Shown here: positions 1 through 11,961 of the stretch, in pieces
Layout: each line of letters begins with the position of its first letter
Numbering within the stretch: position 1 is the first letter of the stretch
DNA from: Ambrosia x helenae
Lineage: Eukaryota; Streptophyta; Magnoliopsida; Asterales; Asteraceae
DNA: 64,000 nt
Reading direction: 5' to 3'
NCBI GenBank assembly: GCA_030844895.1
Contig: CM061224.1
Span: forward strand, 3,931,591-3,995,590
The notes under the pieces: generated by a model
Seen by the model: only the letters and a program-made list of their open reading frames with translations
The model's database searches: none
Told to the model about the DNA's origin: nothing
Program-made: the position numbers and the translations under genes

Positions 1-30
1 TAAAATTAGTTAACCTTTTTTTTCTGATAG

Positions 31-2222
31 ATTGACAGGATATCTGGAATTGCTGCAAAATACGTTGGCAAGCCAACGCCCTCTTACCCGGATGTTTCAA
101 CTCATGCACCTTCTAGCTCCCTTGACTTACCGGCGTCTGGTTTTAATCCACAACAAGCAATGGCAGGAGAAATGTTTGGAGCAAATGACCATATGCGGTC
201 CATGACTGGGCCTATTGAGAAGCCGCTTATTATTGAGCTTGCTATTGCAGCCATGGAGGAGCTAATTAGAATGGCACAAGTTGGTGAGCCCTTATGGATC
301 CCAATCTCAAATGGATCATCTCAAGTGACCTTAAGTGAAGAAGAGTATATGCGGTCGTTTCCCAGGGGCATTGGGCCCAAACCAATGGGATTGAAATCTG
401 AAGCTTCAAGGGAATCAACAGTTGTCATCATGAATCCCATAGCTCTTGTGGAAATTCTAATGGATGTGGTATATGTTTACTGAAATTACCATATGCTTAA
501 GTCAGCATTAATCTTATGAATTGTGAACTCAATTATCTAACAATGATTTTTCAGAATCAATGGTCAAATGTGTTTTGTGGCATTGTTTCAAGAGCAATGA
601 CTCTAGAAATACTTTCAACTGGAGTAGCTGGAAGTTATAATGGAGCTATGCAAGTGGTAAGGGGGGCAGTCATTTAATGTCTTGTGAAGTCATACCTTAA
701 CTATTAAAAAACCGAATCTAATTCCATCTATATTTACATATCTAAACTCGATCTTCGCAGATGGTAGCTGAGTATCAAGTTCCATCCCCATTCGTTCCAA
801 CGCGAGAAAACTACTTTGTCAGGTATTGTAAACAACTTGATGATGGAACGTGGGTCGTAGTTGACGTGTCCTTGGACAATTTGCGCTCATCATCGATAGT
901 AAGATGTAGAAGAAGGCCTTCCGGCTGTTTGATTCAAGAGGTTTCCAATGGGTATTCAAAGGTATAACTTCTTCAAGATTTACATCAAAACTTAATTAAC
1001 TTTTGATGATGCACTTAATGCAAATGCTCACCAAAGTAAGTGAAATTCAATGTTTAATGTCCATTTTTAGGTCACTTGGGTTGAAAATGTTGAGGTTGAT
1101 AATGCGCCCATTCATAATATCTATAAGGTGCTAGTAAACTCTGGTCTAGCATTTGGTGCAAAAAGATGGGTAGCAACTTTAGAAAGACAATGCGAACGAC
1201 TTGCAAGCGCAATGGCTAGCAATATTCCGGCAGGAGATGCAGGAGGTAAGTATATCTCAATTGAGAAAATTCCTAATATGAAGAAAAAGCTTTGCTAACA
1301 TTCTTTATTTGATATATTAATTATTTTGCTTATTCATTTGATAGTTATGATGACTCCTGAAGGGAGAAAGGGTATTCTAAAGCTAGCCCAGAGAATGGTT
1401 TTGAACTTCTGTTGCGGGATTGGTGCTTCGTCTGTCCACACATGGACCACTTTATCTGGCTCTGGTCCAGATGATGTTCGGATAATGAGCCGAAAAAGTA
1501 GTGATGATCCAGGAAAACCTTGTGGTGTTGTGTTAAGTGCTGCAAGTTCATTTTGGGTGCCAATTCCACCAAAACAGGTTTTCATTTTTCTTCGCAATGA
1601 GAACATTAGGAGCAAGGTAATGAATTGAAGTCTTTCTTACTTCAAAATCCTTACAAAATCATACTCTTAATTGTAATCTGAAGTAGCTCATCAATTTTGT
1701 GTTTTGCATCCAGTGGGATCCTCTTATAAACGGTCAGCCTGTTCAAGAAATGGCACACATTGCCAATGGTCGCGATCCAGGAAATTGCGTTTCCCTTCTG
1801 CGTGTTAACGTAAGTTCTAAAATTATGCCAAAACACATGAACTAATAATCCTCATGTAATTTTCAACTTGTTTTATGTTGTAGAGTGCAAATCCAACGCA
1901 AAGCAACACGCTTATGCTGCAAGAGAGTTTAACCGACTCTACAGGATCATATATTATATATGCGCCAGTAGATGTCACATCGATAAATGGTGTATTAAGT
2001 GGTGGTGATCCAGATTATGTTGCATTTCTATCATCTGGTTATGCCATACTTCCTGATGGACCTGAGGTTGGAACTGGTGGATCGGTTATCACTATCGGGC
2101 TCCAGATTTTAGTTGATACAGTTCCTACTGCCAAAATATCACTTGGATCAGTCAACACCGTTAATTCTCTAATTAAGGCCACAATTGAAAAGATCAAAAC
2201 ACTAGTTTCTAACAATCTATGA
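31..2222 (+). CDS. HD-ZIP IV homeodomain-leucine zipper protein, PDF2/ATML1-like, 3' part (5' end outside window)
   Basis: Seven exons join in frame: 31-468, 555-656, 761-961, 1071-1245, 1345-1616, 1714-1809 and 1884-2222, all with GT-AG borders. They give 540 residues ending in TGA. The visible part starts just after the leucine zipper (IDRISGIAAKYVGKP) and contains the whole START lipid-binding domain (PIEKPLIIELAIAAMEEL onward; FVRYCKQLDDGTWVVVDVSL) and the C-terminal HD-START-associated domain (WTTLSGSGPDDVRIMSRKS; EMAHIANGRDPGN). The C-terminal pattern TAKISLGSVNTVNSLI fits the PDF2/ATML1 clade better than the ANL2 clade. Known role of the family: nuclear transcription factors that bind L1 boxes and specify epidermal (protoderm) identity. 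The homeodomain and zipper lie before base 1 and were not seen. No break is visible in the seven exons. Family assignment is very safe; the exact paralogue is not. Confidence 0.93.
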
Positions 2223-2990
2223 GCAATGTTATGGGCACTATAAATGGTAAGACAATCACTAACATCTCTTCATTACATTCTATTTTAAAGCTATCATGCA
2301 TTCCTTATATAAAAAGGTGACCAAATTCATATTATTCTATACTAAAATTTCTAAACTATTTGTTATTGTCAACTGTGGTTAACAAAATATGCTATGATAT
2401 CCACTCATTAATTAGTGTACATTGCAGTGCCATGGCGGGAAGAGGGAACGATCTAGGCTGGTTGTGCTTTTCTTTTGATCTTCGCAAACAGTTAGAAGAA
2501 GTCAAGAACGCACCTTGACGATCCTTGGACATATGGAGATGGTGTGTTGGTTTGATGCATCATCCGGCGGCCATTTTCTTCATTTCATGGGTTATAGGTT
2601 CGGGTATTGACTCCGCCTATCTAGAAGATTATAGAGTAAACTTACAACTTGTCTAGGGAATTCTAGTTAAACTTCCATATGTTTTGTTTTGGTGAATTGC
2701 TGTAGGATCTATTTAAGGTTTTTGTTTTTTGAATATGAAGTCAGTTGGCAGCATGCTTGTAGCATTTGGTTACAAGTTATACTGCCAGTATGGTTTTTTT
2801 TTGGGTCAGATGTTTATCTATTCTCCTTGTTTTTTGTTGTCTCCAAACAAGATTAAAATCAGATTTCATGCTTAGACAAGTTCATGACTTCATGATGATG
2901 TATTTAATTTGTAACGAGGCATTGGTAGCTTGCTAGCTTGAAGGTTGATCCAGTGGAAATACGGAAAAAGATTGGAAATGTAGTTAGTTT
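2223..2990 (+). other. Probable 3' UTR of the HD-ZIP IV gene, possibly with an intron
   Basis: No coding frame of note. A GTAAGAC donor just after the stop (about 2248) and a TACATTGCAG acceptor (about 2427) would remove about 180 bases of 3' UTR. Inference only; cDNA would settle it. Confidence 0.35.
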
Positions 2991-3132
2991 AAGAGCATTG
3001 GTTCGCCACTTCGCTCGTTCAAAATGTCGAACTGCCATATCATTTCAAACTACAACCATTTGAAACCCACCTTTTCCTACAACAATAAATCACTCCAAAA
3101 CCTCCACCTCACACCATACTTTTACAAAAAGA

Positions 3133-3159
3133 ATCATCATCATCATCATCATCATCATA
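3133..3159. repeat. (CAT)n microsatellite
   Basis: Nine CAT units in intergenic DNA. A short open frame reading them as polyhistidine (3024-3218) has no other protein-like feature. A run of C at about 3473-3484 follows downstream. Confidence 0.8.
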
Positions 3160-3640
3160 CTCAGTTAATCCCACCAATAGCAAAAGCTAAGGTAGGGTTT
3201 GAGGAGGGTAAGATGTAGACAGCTTTACCTCTACCCCGTGGGAATAGAGAGGCTGCTTCCAGTGAGACCCCCGACTCAATAGTGGTTTTGTATCAAGCCT
3301 TAGACATAAGGCACATAACACTTAGCAATAGGGACAAACCCGACTGGTGCATGTACCTCCTTGTCTTTTGGCTATCAACGCCACCACCTGATGCATGATT
3401 AATCGTCCGTTATTTTTAACGTTATTTTCACGAAATTAGTAAAATAACGTTAAAATTAGTGCAACTTTACTTCCCCCCCCCCCCGAGGGCCACACATACA
3501 TTATATGCGCACAGCCGTAAGCGGGCTTACTTTTACAAAAAGAATAAAAAAATAAAATAATAATGTGTGTGTTGTAGCTAGGTCCCCTTTTGCATGTTTT
3601 GGGCTCGTCGTACAACCGGACCAAACCCAAGCAATTCACC

Positions 3641-3871
3641 AAAATGAGCTGAGCTCGAGTCCTTGGATTTTAGTTTCGAGCCGAGTTCGAGCTCGAAGTA
3701 TTAGGCTCGAGTCGAGCTTTTAGCTCTTTTTAAATTGTTCTATAATTATTTTGAGCCGAGCTCGAGCCCTTAGGTTTTACTTTCAAGCCTAGTTCGAGAT
3801 CTAGTATTAGGCTCGAACCGGGTCGAGCTCGAGCCCAGTCAGACTTGGGCCCGGCTCGGCTCGTTTACATA
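3641..3871 (-). repeat. GAGCTCG-rich element, degenerate copy
   Basis: Built from repeated GAGCTCGAG, GGCTCGAG and GAGCCGAG words. It ends in CGGCTCGTTTACAT, the reverse complement of the terminus seen at 5601. It is the same family as 5601-6029 in the opposite orientation, with one end unrecognisable. Confidence 0.55.
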
Positions 3872-4156
3872 TCCTATGCACAAGGTTTGGAATGGAGGTA
3901 TGAAATTCCAGACTCATCCACTTTGTTTCATTGTGAGTGCTCTAAACGAAATTGCCCATATTTAGTATTTACGAAAAAGAGTGCCATTGAATTCTTTCTA
4001 ATAATTTAGTTTCTTATTTTACATGGTTCTTTTATTCTTTTAATAAAGTGCAAAAAGTTAGCTATTTGACCAAAATTAATATTTTTGTTACATTTTTAAT
4101 AAAAGAAGAAAAATGGTAGACACATGACACTCCCTTATAAAGTCTCTTATTTTATA

Positions 4157-4346
4157 GTGTTGGATATCAAATCTTTGGGGTATCTTTGGTACAAGAGTCG
4201 ATTTAAGAAGGATACGGTAGATTGGGAGCGTTGGTGTAATTTTTGTTTTCAGTTAATGTAACTTGTTTCTTGGCGGTTTATCTTTAACTTGGAGATACCG
4301 CCTTGTCTTTGGTGTTAATGAAATTTGCCTTCAAAAAATAAAAAAT
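4157..4346 (+). mobile_element. 5'-truncated LINE, 3' end only
   Basis: A perfect 14-bp target-site duplication TCTCTTATTTTATA (4143-4156 and 4347-4360) encloses 190 bases that end in an A-rich tail. The body encodes a remnant of the LINE C-terminus (residues like VDWERW) similar in style to the end of the larger copy at 23657-24325 (VEWERW), and shares the ATGAAATTTGC...poly(A) 3' end. This is classic target-primed, 5'-truncated insertion. Confidence 0.8.
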
Positions 4347-4360
4347 TCTCTTATTTTATA

Positions 4361-5600
4361 TTCAAAACAATAAAATTGTTTTAATTTATTTCTTTATTTA
4401 ATAATCCATATCCATTCTATTTTTAATGATTTCTCTTACAACTATATTTATTAATATACTTACCAAAATTTAATTTAATATATTTATACTATATTTTTAT
4501 AAATCAACTAATATACTTAAGACAAAATTAGAGATAAATTATTTGACATACCTTGAAAATTATATTGACTAAATGTAGTAAACATCATTAAAAACATTAT
4601 TGGTTCTTTTTGGATAACGTATTTATATGTTATTAACTTGAATTTAGATACTGTACCTTAAATTAACCTATTAGTTAAGTTTTTTGTGAGACTGTCATAT
4701 TTGCTGAATAGATAAAATAAAATAAATCAATCCGTATTAAATGATTATACACTGAAAATTAAATATTTAGGCTTCAGAAGACACCTAATGTCAAGCTCCA
4801 AAATCTCAGTTGAAATGATTTTAATGGATGACGATGTACTTTTAAGTTAATTTTATTTTTATATCTTAGCCTAAACATTATTACTCTTATCATTTTTGAT
4901 TTGTTTGTTTTGTTGTATCTCAATCTAAAAAGTACCAACCATGGTATGGAATATATATCTTGGAAATTTTGAATTTTTTTTACATGAAGATGAATTTTTT
5001 ACTTAGAGACCGATGAATAATTTATATTTTTGTCGTTTGTTTACAAGAAATTATTTTAATATAACATGTAATTTAATTTCTCTTAGTTACATTTATATAT
5101 ATTAAATTTAAATTATTCAACCTATGTATCACATGGATACATAACCTAGTAAACTTAATTAATTAAAACCCCAATTCTCCTAGTTTAGTTTTAGAAAACC
5201 CTAGGTGCCTAAAATTCTAAAATCCTTGGACTTCTTAAGATCAAACACTTATAGTTTGTTCACACTTTAGGTTGGATTCTTCAGGATTCACTTTTGCCTG
5301 CAACTCACCAAAGCTAGGGTTATAATCTTCATAGCAAATTGTGAGTATACTTATCATCTTTTTTGTTTTTTTACACTTTTGGCGTGAAACATGTACACAA
5401 ATACAAACTTACACATTCACTCACACATAATATTTCATACATTTACAATTCATATACGTGTCTTGTTTATATTTGTGCTTTATGCTTAGACTTAAACGTA
5501 GTTTATTTACATTCTTTATGCAAATCAGTAACTTAGACCTAACTTATGTTAGGGTGCTCTTTACATTTAGACGCAATTTACGGTGCTCTATTAGACGTAA
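4361..5600. other. AT-rich intergenic DNA, no gene seen
   Basis: Only short open frames and AT-rich low-complexity sequence. A small repeated phrase (TTAGGGTGCTCT / TTACGGTGCTCT) occurs at about 5550-5590 and again at 6050-6090, flanking the element at 5601-6029. Confidence 0.5.
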
Positions 5601-6029
5601 GGGTGTAAACGAGCCGAGCCGAGCCGGGCCCAATCCTGATTGAGCTCGAGCTCGGCTCGTCATGCTTTATGAAGCTCAGCTCAGTTCGACCCTAATATTT
5701 TGAGCTCGAACTCGGATCAAAAGTAAAAACCCAAAGGCTCGAGCTCGGCTCGAAATAATCATAGAACAATTTAAAAGGAGCTAAAAGCTCGGCTCGAGCT
5801 CGACTCGCCAATGTTAAATAGTAGGTATACTATATTTAAAATAATAATAATATAAAATTTGTTTGGGCTCGTTTAGGCTCACGAGCCTAAACGGTCTTTG
5901 TATGAAAAGCTCGAGCTCGATAACTAAACGAGTCATGTTTCAAGCTCAAGCTCGGGCTCGGGCTTGTTCGAGCTTTTTACCGATCCAATCCCGAGTAGCT
6001 CTCGAGTTGTTGCGCATCATTTACACCCC
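5601..6029 (+). mobile_element. PIF/Harbinger-like MITE made of GAGCTCG words
   Basis: Termini are GGGTGTAAAC on the left and TTTACACCCC on the right, flanked by a 3-bp TAA duplication (5598-5600 and 6030-6032), the pattern of PIF/Harbinger elements. The 429-bp interior is mostly GAGCTCG / GGCTCGAG palindromic words and has no coding capacity. The superfamily call rests on TSD length and termini only. Confidence 0.65.
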
Positions 6030-6565
6030 TAAGTAGACGTAGCTTATGTTACGGTGCTCTATTAGACTTAACACGTGTTAGGGTGCTCTTTGTCCATTCT
6101 ATATTAGATGTTGTCCTCTTTGTTACTATGTGTTTACATAATGCTTGGATTTGCTTGACACATTAATTGTACAATTTAATACTTATACTATATATACAAA
6201 ACTATATATGTATGCTCCCCAACATATTTGTGTTGACAAATTATTTTCGTACATGTTTCAGGTTTTGCATGATAAATTTAATCATGGACCTATATTAAAT
6301 TTAATCAATTTTGTTTGTTAAGACTTGGTGTAACTTCATTTCTTTGTAAAATAATAAACAATTAATATTATTTTAACTGTATTAGTAACAGTCATACACG
6401 TGGCAGCTTGATGGTTTCATCATTGATCGGGGTGTTACAGCCATCATCGTCGTTGGCTCATGGCGGAAAGTCACAACCATGACTTGTACAATCGGAAAGT
6501 CACCACGTGACTGCCGTCACTGCTACTATTGAGTCGTCATGATAGTCAGTCGGGCACTAGAAGAA

Positions 6566-7344
6566 TAGGGTTGTAAACAAACCGAACAAACACAAACAAT
6601 ACCTTGTTAGTGTTCGTTTGTTAATATAATAATGTGTTCACGAACTTTTCATGAACACTTACCAAACGAGATTTTCTGTTTGTGTTCGTGTGTTTAAGGA
6701 AATGAACATGTTCATGTTTGTTTGCTAATTTTAGGAACCGGACAAAAGTAAGTGTATACAAACACAAATGAATGTTCACGAACACAAACAAATACAAACG
6801 AACATATATATTAACTTTGAATATAATCGGTATCTTTCTTCAAAAAATTACCTTAATTCACCCTGAATATAATAACCCAATTATCCAAACATACCTGACA
6901 TAATCTCGATAACGTAATTACTATAAAATAATGTCCCAAAATAACACAAAAGTATCATATTAAATATAAGCACGCATTCAATCCGGAAGAAAACAACTCA
7001 AAGTCTTCGTTTGGACTGCCCAAAATAAAAAGTAATCAAAATAAGTGAAGTAATACTAATATGTAATACACTAATATTTATTAAATAATCATTTACTAGG
7101 AATTTTAAATTACTTAAATTAAATGTAAAGGTTAAAGAATCTAATGAACTATCAAACATAAACGAACATGTTAGCGAACGTTTACGAATAGAACATGACT
7201 TCTGATCATATTCGTTTGTTAAGCTAAACGAACGAAATTTCTTATTCGTGCTCATTTATTTATTAAACAAGCGAACACAAACAAACTTCTCGCCGAACCG
7301 TTCACAAACTATTCGCTTGAACGTTTGGTTCATTTGTAGCCCTA
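6566..7344 (+). mobile_element. hAT-like non-autonomous element rich in TTCGTTTG words
   Basis: Imperfect terminal inverted repeats: TAGGGTTGTAAACAAACCG at the left and, reverse-complemented, TAGGGCTACAAATGAACCA at the right. The interior is filled with GTTCGTTTG / CAAACGAAC words on both strands. No protein is encoded and no clean 8-bp TSD is visible, so it is probably old. Confidence 0.5.
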
Positions 7345-7992
7345 CACATCGCAGCTTTAGAGTGTCCGAGGAAGTGACAAAGTTGTACATAGACTTCACT
7401 CGAGCAAGAGGCGCACAAGTAGAATTAAAAGTAGGTTTTTTGAGTTATCAAGTGTTGATCCATTACAATTTTTTTTTCTTCTGAAAAAACGACTTATTTT
7501 TTTATGGTACATACATTTTATCACTTTATAGTAAATTTGTTTATCACTATAAACTCCGTGTTTTCAACATAAAACTATTGATATCAGTTGGTGTAATTAC
7601 CAAAACATATTGAACCAATTCTTGGTCTTTTGAGTAGAAAATAAAAAAAGTAACATATGGTAAGGACCTTATAATAACATTTCAAACAAATATAAACAAA
7701 TAATAACATATTAGGTGTCCCCTTCTTTACCGCATAGGTTTTCATGACTCACATACTTGTCCCATACACTCCCTTAACGCTGCCTCCGTACCTCCGTCGT
7801 ATCTCTGTCGTAAACTCCGTCATTCATCTTCTTATATTTTGATAGTCCAAAGCCCACATTATTTCCCCTAAATAACCCCAATTAATCCATTGCACCCTCC
7901 ATATCCACAATATTCACACAATGCATTGTTCTATCAAACATTCCACGACGTCGTTTCCATCCTCAGATCACTTACCCAGAAGGGTTTATGTT

Positions 7993-8185
7993 AGTGGGTC
8001 GACCTGAAACCCATTAAAGATCCAATCTTTATCAACACCCTTCAACATTCACCTTCAAGCTTTTTGTGGGTCGACCTAAAACCCATCAAAGATCCAATCT
8101 TTATCAAAACCCTTAAATTTCAAAATTTAAGATTTTAATGGGTCGACCCAAAACCCATCAAAGATTCAATCTTTATCAAAAGTAT
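7993..8185 (+). repeat. Triplicated segment in the GPT transit-peptide region
   Basis: Three tandem units of roughly 65-75 bp each contain GGGTCGACC...AAACCCAT(C/T)AAAGAT(C/T)CAATCTTTATC. Two of them read in one frame as LKPIKDPIFI; the third is in another frame. This suggests slippage expansion within the presequence of the GPT pseudogene. Confidence 0.7.
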
Positions 8186-9809
8186 TAAATTTCAATATTG
8201 TTTTCCAGCAACCTCTTTATGTATCCCACCTTCAAGATTTTGGTGGGTCGGGTCAAAAAGGGTCAATGGGTTGGTGTGCAATGCATATGAGGCTGATCAT
8301 TCACAGTCGTTGGATATCAAGATTGATGAAATGGGTCAAATAGAGGCGGGTCAAAAGATGAGAATTGGGTTGTATTTTGCAACATGGTGGTCTTTGAATG
8401 TGGTGTTTAATATTTATAATAAAAAGTTTTGAATGCTTTTCCTTTTCCTTGTTTAACATCAACTCTTTCTTTGGCTGGTTCTTTGATTATGTTGGTTTCT
8501 TGGGCTGCTAAAGTTGTTGAAGCTTCAAAGATTGATGTTGAGTTTTGGAAATCATTGTTTCCGGTATGTGGTTATTGTTTTGCATGTTTGGATTTAGTTA
8601 ATTCTTTTATGAACTATGATCCTTAAAAATTGTAATTGTTATGATTGGTTATTTGTCGATTATTTCGAATTTTGATTTGTTAAACATCCTAATTTATGGA
8701 CTTATTTGTTGAACAACTAGAATTAGACAAATAGTTAGAAGAATGATGCAGGGAATTCCTTAGTAGATGTGCATATCTTCGTAATCTAGTTATATATGTG
8801 ATAAAAGAGGCGTTTGGGATTTCTTGTTAGAACTATGATATGCTTTTGTTTGCTAAATAGGCATTTGGAACAAATTATCTCAAACTGCATATTTCACTAA
8901 AAGGTAATAAGTTCAGCAATACCAAACACACCGAACTGCTTATTGGCGTATCATAGGCAGATAAAACAGTTTTAATGAGTAATCTCAAATGTCTGCTTTA
9001 CACTTATAGACGTTTTATTGTTTACATCTTAAACTCATTATTTTCGCATTGGATAATTATAAGAAAATTAAAGTTGCATATACATAACTTGTTATTGACT
9101 ATCAGTTTAAATGCGCGCAAACCTTACATAAGGCAATAAGTTGTATACCGTATATTTGGAATTCTTATATAAAAAGAACTTTACCTTGACCTGGAAACCA
9201 AACGAAGTTTCTAAATTCCATTGAGATCTTAGTAGATGATAAATCAACACCAAATGAAATCTTTATGTTGTCTTTATAGTTTTCTTGTATTTTTCATGCA
9301 CCAACGCCCCTCTTCTAAAACACCGAAACTTGATTATGATTTTGAAAACGAGGTCGTTACGAATTGGGAATTTAAAGTCTTGATTCGTTACATATTTAGG
9401 TTGCTTTAGCACATACAATTGGACATGTGGCGGCTACTATAAGTATGTCAAAAGTTGCAGTGTCATTTACACACATTATCAAAAGTGGTGAACCTGCATT
9501 TAGTGTATTTGTTTCAAGGGTCTTTCTTGGTGAAACGTTCCCACTCGGGGTTTATTTGTCACTTTTGCCAATCATTGGAGGTTGTGCACTATCTGCTTTA
9601 ACGGAGCTCAACTTTAATATGACAGGTTAGCGATTTCTATTATAGTAGATATAAATGCATGTATAATTTCTTGATGTGAAATCAAAAGAATGGAGATCAT
9701 TAGGCTCCAATTTTCAAGTTCAAACCGTTTTTTCTTCTAGGAATAGTTTTACCTTTTGAACTATAAAAAAAGAATGATTTTGGACCAAATATTTACCAAT
9801 GATGTCTAA

Positions 9810-10018
9810 GGGGGTGTTTGGGATTGATTATTCAAAACAGATTATGCGTTTTGGAAAAGCAGGGGTGGAGCTGCTTTTAGATTATTGCGTTTTGGTAGCC
9901 TAAAAAACTGATTATCTGCGTTTTCAAAATGCAATCCAAACACTAAAAACTGATTATCTGCGTTTTCAAAACGCAATAATCTAAAAATCAGATTCATAAC
10001 GCAATCTCAAACACCCTC
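9810..10018 (+). mobile_element. Tourist-like MITE in the GPT pseudogene intron
   Basis: The 209-bp element has a terminal GGGTGTTTGGGATTG repeat matched at the other end by CAATCTCAAACACCC. It is flanked by a 3-bp TAA duplication (9807-9809 and 10019-10021). The inner half repeats CTGATTATCTGCGTTTTCAAA. A long T-run (about 10050-10073) follows it. Confidence 0.8.
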
Positions 10019-10673
10019 TAAGTCTTGTATTGTAGTCTTGATTTTACCTTTTTTTTTTTTTTTTTTTTTTTTTACAAAAACCATGGTTAGCCTTTGATGA
10101 TTAAAAAAATCCAACCTTTCTTTTAATCAATGTGCAACTTTGAGGTATATTTTTAAAAAGGGAATGAAGGGCAAATCTATTAGCGGGGTGAACTCCTATG
10201 CTTGCTTGTCGATGCTGTCTTTGTTGATTGTAACCCCATTCACCATCGCTATGGAAGGCCCACAAATGTGGTAAGCCGGTTGGCAAACCGCATTAACACA
10301 AGTCAGTCCCAACTTTGTATGGTAAGCTATCATCGTTTTCCCATATCAAGTTTATATATATATTCGTTTTGTTATGATTTTATGCAAGTGGCAATTTCAT
10401 ATATACCCTTCAAAACTTATATAATATCATATTTACACGACCAAAAAAATAATATCAAATATACCCACTATACAAAGTTTTAAGGGGTATATGAAATTAT
10501 CTATATTATTAAACTAAACTGGATTTGCACTTGTAAATTCAGTGGGTGGTGGCACAAAAGTGTGTTCTATCACTTATATAATCAAGTATCATACATGTCT
10601 TTGGATCAAATATCTCCTTTAACATTTAGTGTCGGAAATACAATGAAGCGGATATCAGTTATAGTGGCTTCAA

Positions 10674-10794
10674 TGACCTCTTGGTCTAGTGGTATGGTGT
10701 CCCCCCTTACAAATGTAAGGTTGTGGGTTCAAATCCTTGCAAGTGCAAGGTAGGGTGAAATTAAGGTGTTAAAAATTTGCCGTTCAAAAAAAAA
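10674..10794 (+). mobile_element. tRNA-derived SINE inserted in a GPT exon
   Basis: A perfect 16-bp target-site duplication GTTATAGTGGCTTCAA (10658-10673 and 10795-10810) flanks 121 bases. These carry a Pol III box A (TGGTCTAGTGG, 10682-10692), a box B (GGTTCAAATCC, 10726-10736) and a terminal A-run. The duplicated target is coding sequence for VIVAS of GPT, so the insertion splits the exon exactly. Confidence 0.92.
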
Positions 10795-10893
10795 GTTATA
10801 GTGGCTTCAATTATTATCTTTCGCACACCCATACAACCATTCAACACCCTTGGAGCCGCCATCGCTATCCTTGGAACTTTCATTTATTCCCGG

Positions 10894-11103
10894 GTAAACC
10901 GTAGTTTTTATTAGGCGTTAGTGTTTCATATACATTTATTTATGATTCAATTATTAAAAAAGGTAATTAGATATGATTTTTTTTAAATTATTTGTGAAAA
11001 ACGTATCTAAAAACATGATTATGTATATATTTCATGACAGACAAAACGGTAAAAATGGAAATGCGCGAAGGCGCTTTCATGAGTAGATTTAAAGACAAAA
11101 CGA
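10894..11103. other. Flank between GPT pseudogene and hAT nest
   Basis: AT-rich; no gene. It contains the left copy of a 34-bp direct repeat described separately. Confidence 0.4.
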
Positions 11104-11108
11104 GCTAT
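11075..11108 (+). repeat. 34-bp direct repeat, left copy (right copy 22871-22904)
   Basis: TTTCATGAGTAGATTTAAAG followed by ACAAAACGAGCTAT is identical at 11075-11108 and 22871-22904. Removing the nested hAT insertion puts the copies only about 110 bp apart in the original DNA, so this is a local duplication that predates the hAT. The hAT TSD overlaps its last bases. Confidence 0.8.
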
Positions 11109-11961
11109 GTGTAGGGTTGTTCACGAGCCTAGCCGATCCGAGCGGAGCGGCTCGTTTACAATCGAGCCGAAAACCGAACGAGCATTCTTTGAGCGCAAAT
11201 TTTCCGAGCGAGCGTCGAGCGAGAATCGAGCGGAGAGTAATTTGGACGTTCATAAAATTAGGATGTTTCCTTCGATGTTTTCATTGTCGGGTGACAACTA
11301 AGGTCGAATTGTCCGATGATAACACTAATATTAAGATCCCAGTGTCCGAAGATGAGGCTGGGGGCGATGAGCATATGTCAGAGAACAGTTGTTGCATTGT
11401 GACGTGGGGTAATATCAAGCGACAATTAGCGATGGACGGCTAATAACATAAAGAAGTCAACACTGTCACCTCATGACTTATGGTTTTACTATTAAATCTA
11501 GTGTTAAATTTTTTATTGAGTTAAGTGGGCTAATTATATTTTGTTTGCATATACTAAGTCAAATCCAATAAAATGTTATATATAAAGCCATAAATTTATC
11601 TGTAAATTGTGTGTATATTTGTAATTAAATATATAATAAATAAATAAATAAAAATTTATTCGATCCGAACCGAGCAGAGCGTACATTTGATCGTGCTTGG
11701 CTCATTTACAAACCGAACCAAGCCGATTGGCTCATTTACAACTGAGTAGAAGATCGAGCGAGCATTTTTCGAGCATTTTCCGAGCGAGCGACGAGTGGCG
11801 CCGTTGCCGGGGAGTTCGTGCGCTAAGTGTTTTTAGTTTAATTATTTTTTTTTAATTTAAAAAAAAACCAAAAAAAAAATTATTTTTCTGTTGTCTTGTA
11901 TTTTTCTCCATTTTGTTCAGTATTACGCTGGGTATGTTAGTTTTGCAGAATTGAATTCAAG

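Larger units (their letters stand above)
7921..10893 (+). pseudogene. GPT: Plastidic glucose-6-phosphate/phosphate translocator (GPT) pseudogene
   Basis: Translated pieces follow GPT proteins in order. A transit-peptide-like N-terminus starts at 7921. Then come ATWWSLNVVFNIYNKK (about 8370-8420), LNAFPFPCLTSTLSLAGSLI and FWKSLFP up to a donor at 8564. Exon 9400-9625 gives ALAHTIGHVAATISMSKVA...LNFNMTG. About 10153-10325 gives KKGMKGKSISGVNSYACLSM...EGPQMW. From 10543 there is HLYNQVSYMSLDQISPLTF, then GAAIAILGTFIYSR at 10811-10893. Intact relatives are inner-envelope plastid antiporters exchanging Glc6P for phosphate. Breaks: a 1-nt loss near 8425 (AAAAAG/GTT), a frame change near 8270, TAA after EGPQMW, a 1-nt gain near 10558, loss of the exon portion before KKGMKG, and a SINE inside the last visible exon. 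It is clearly dead. Confidence 0.9.

Noticed and set aside
3024..3218. Open frame with a polyhistidine run
   Set aside because: It is the (CAT)n microsatellite read in one frame; the rest is not protein-like.
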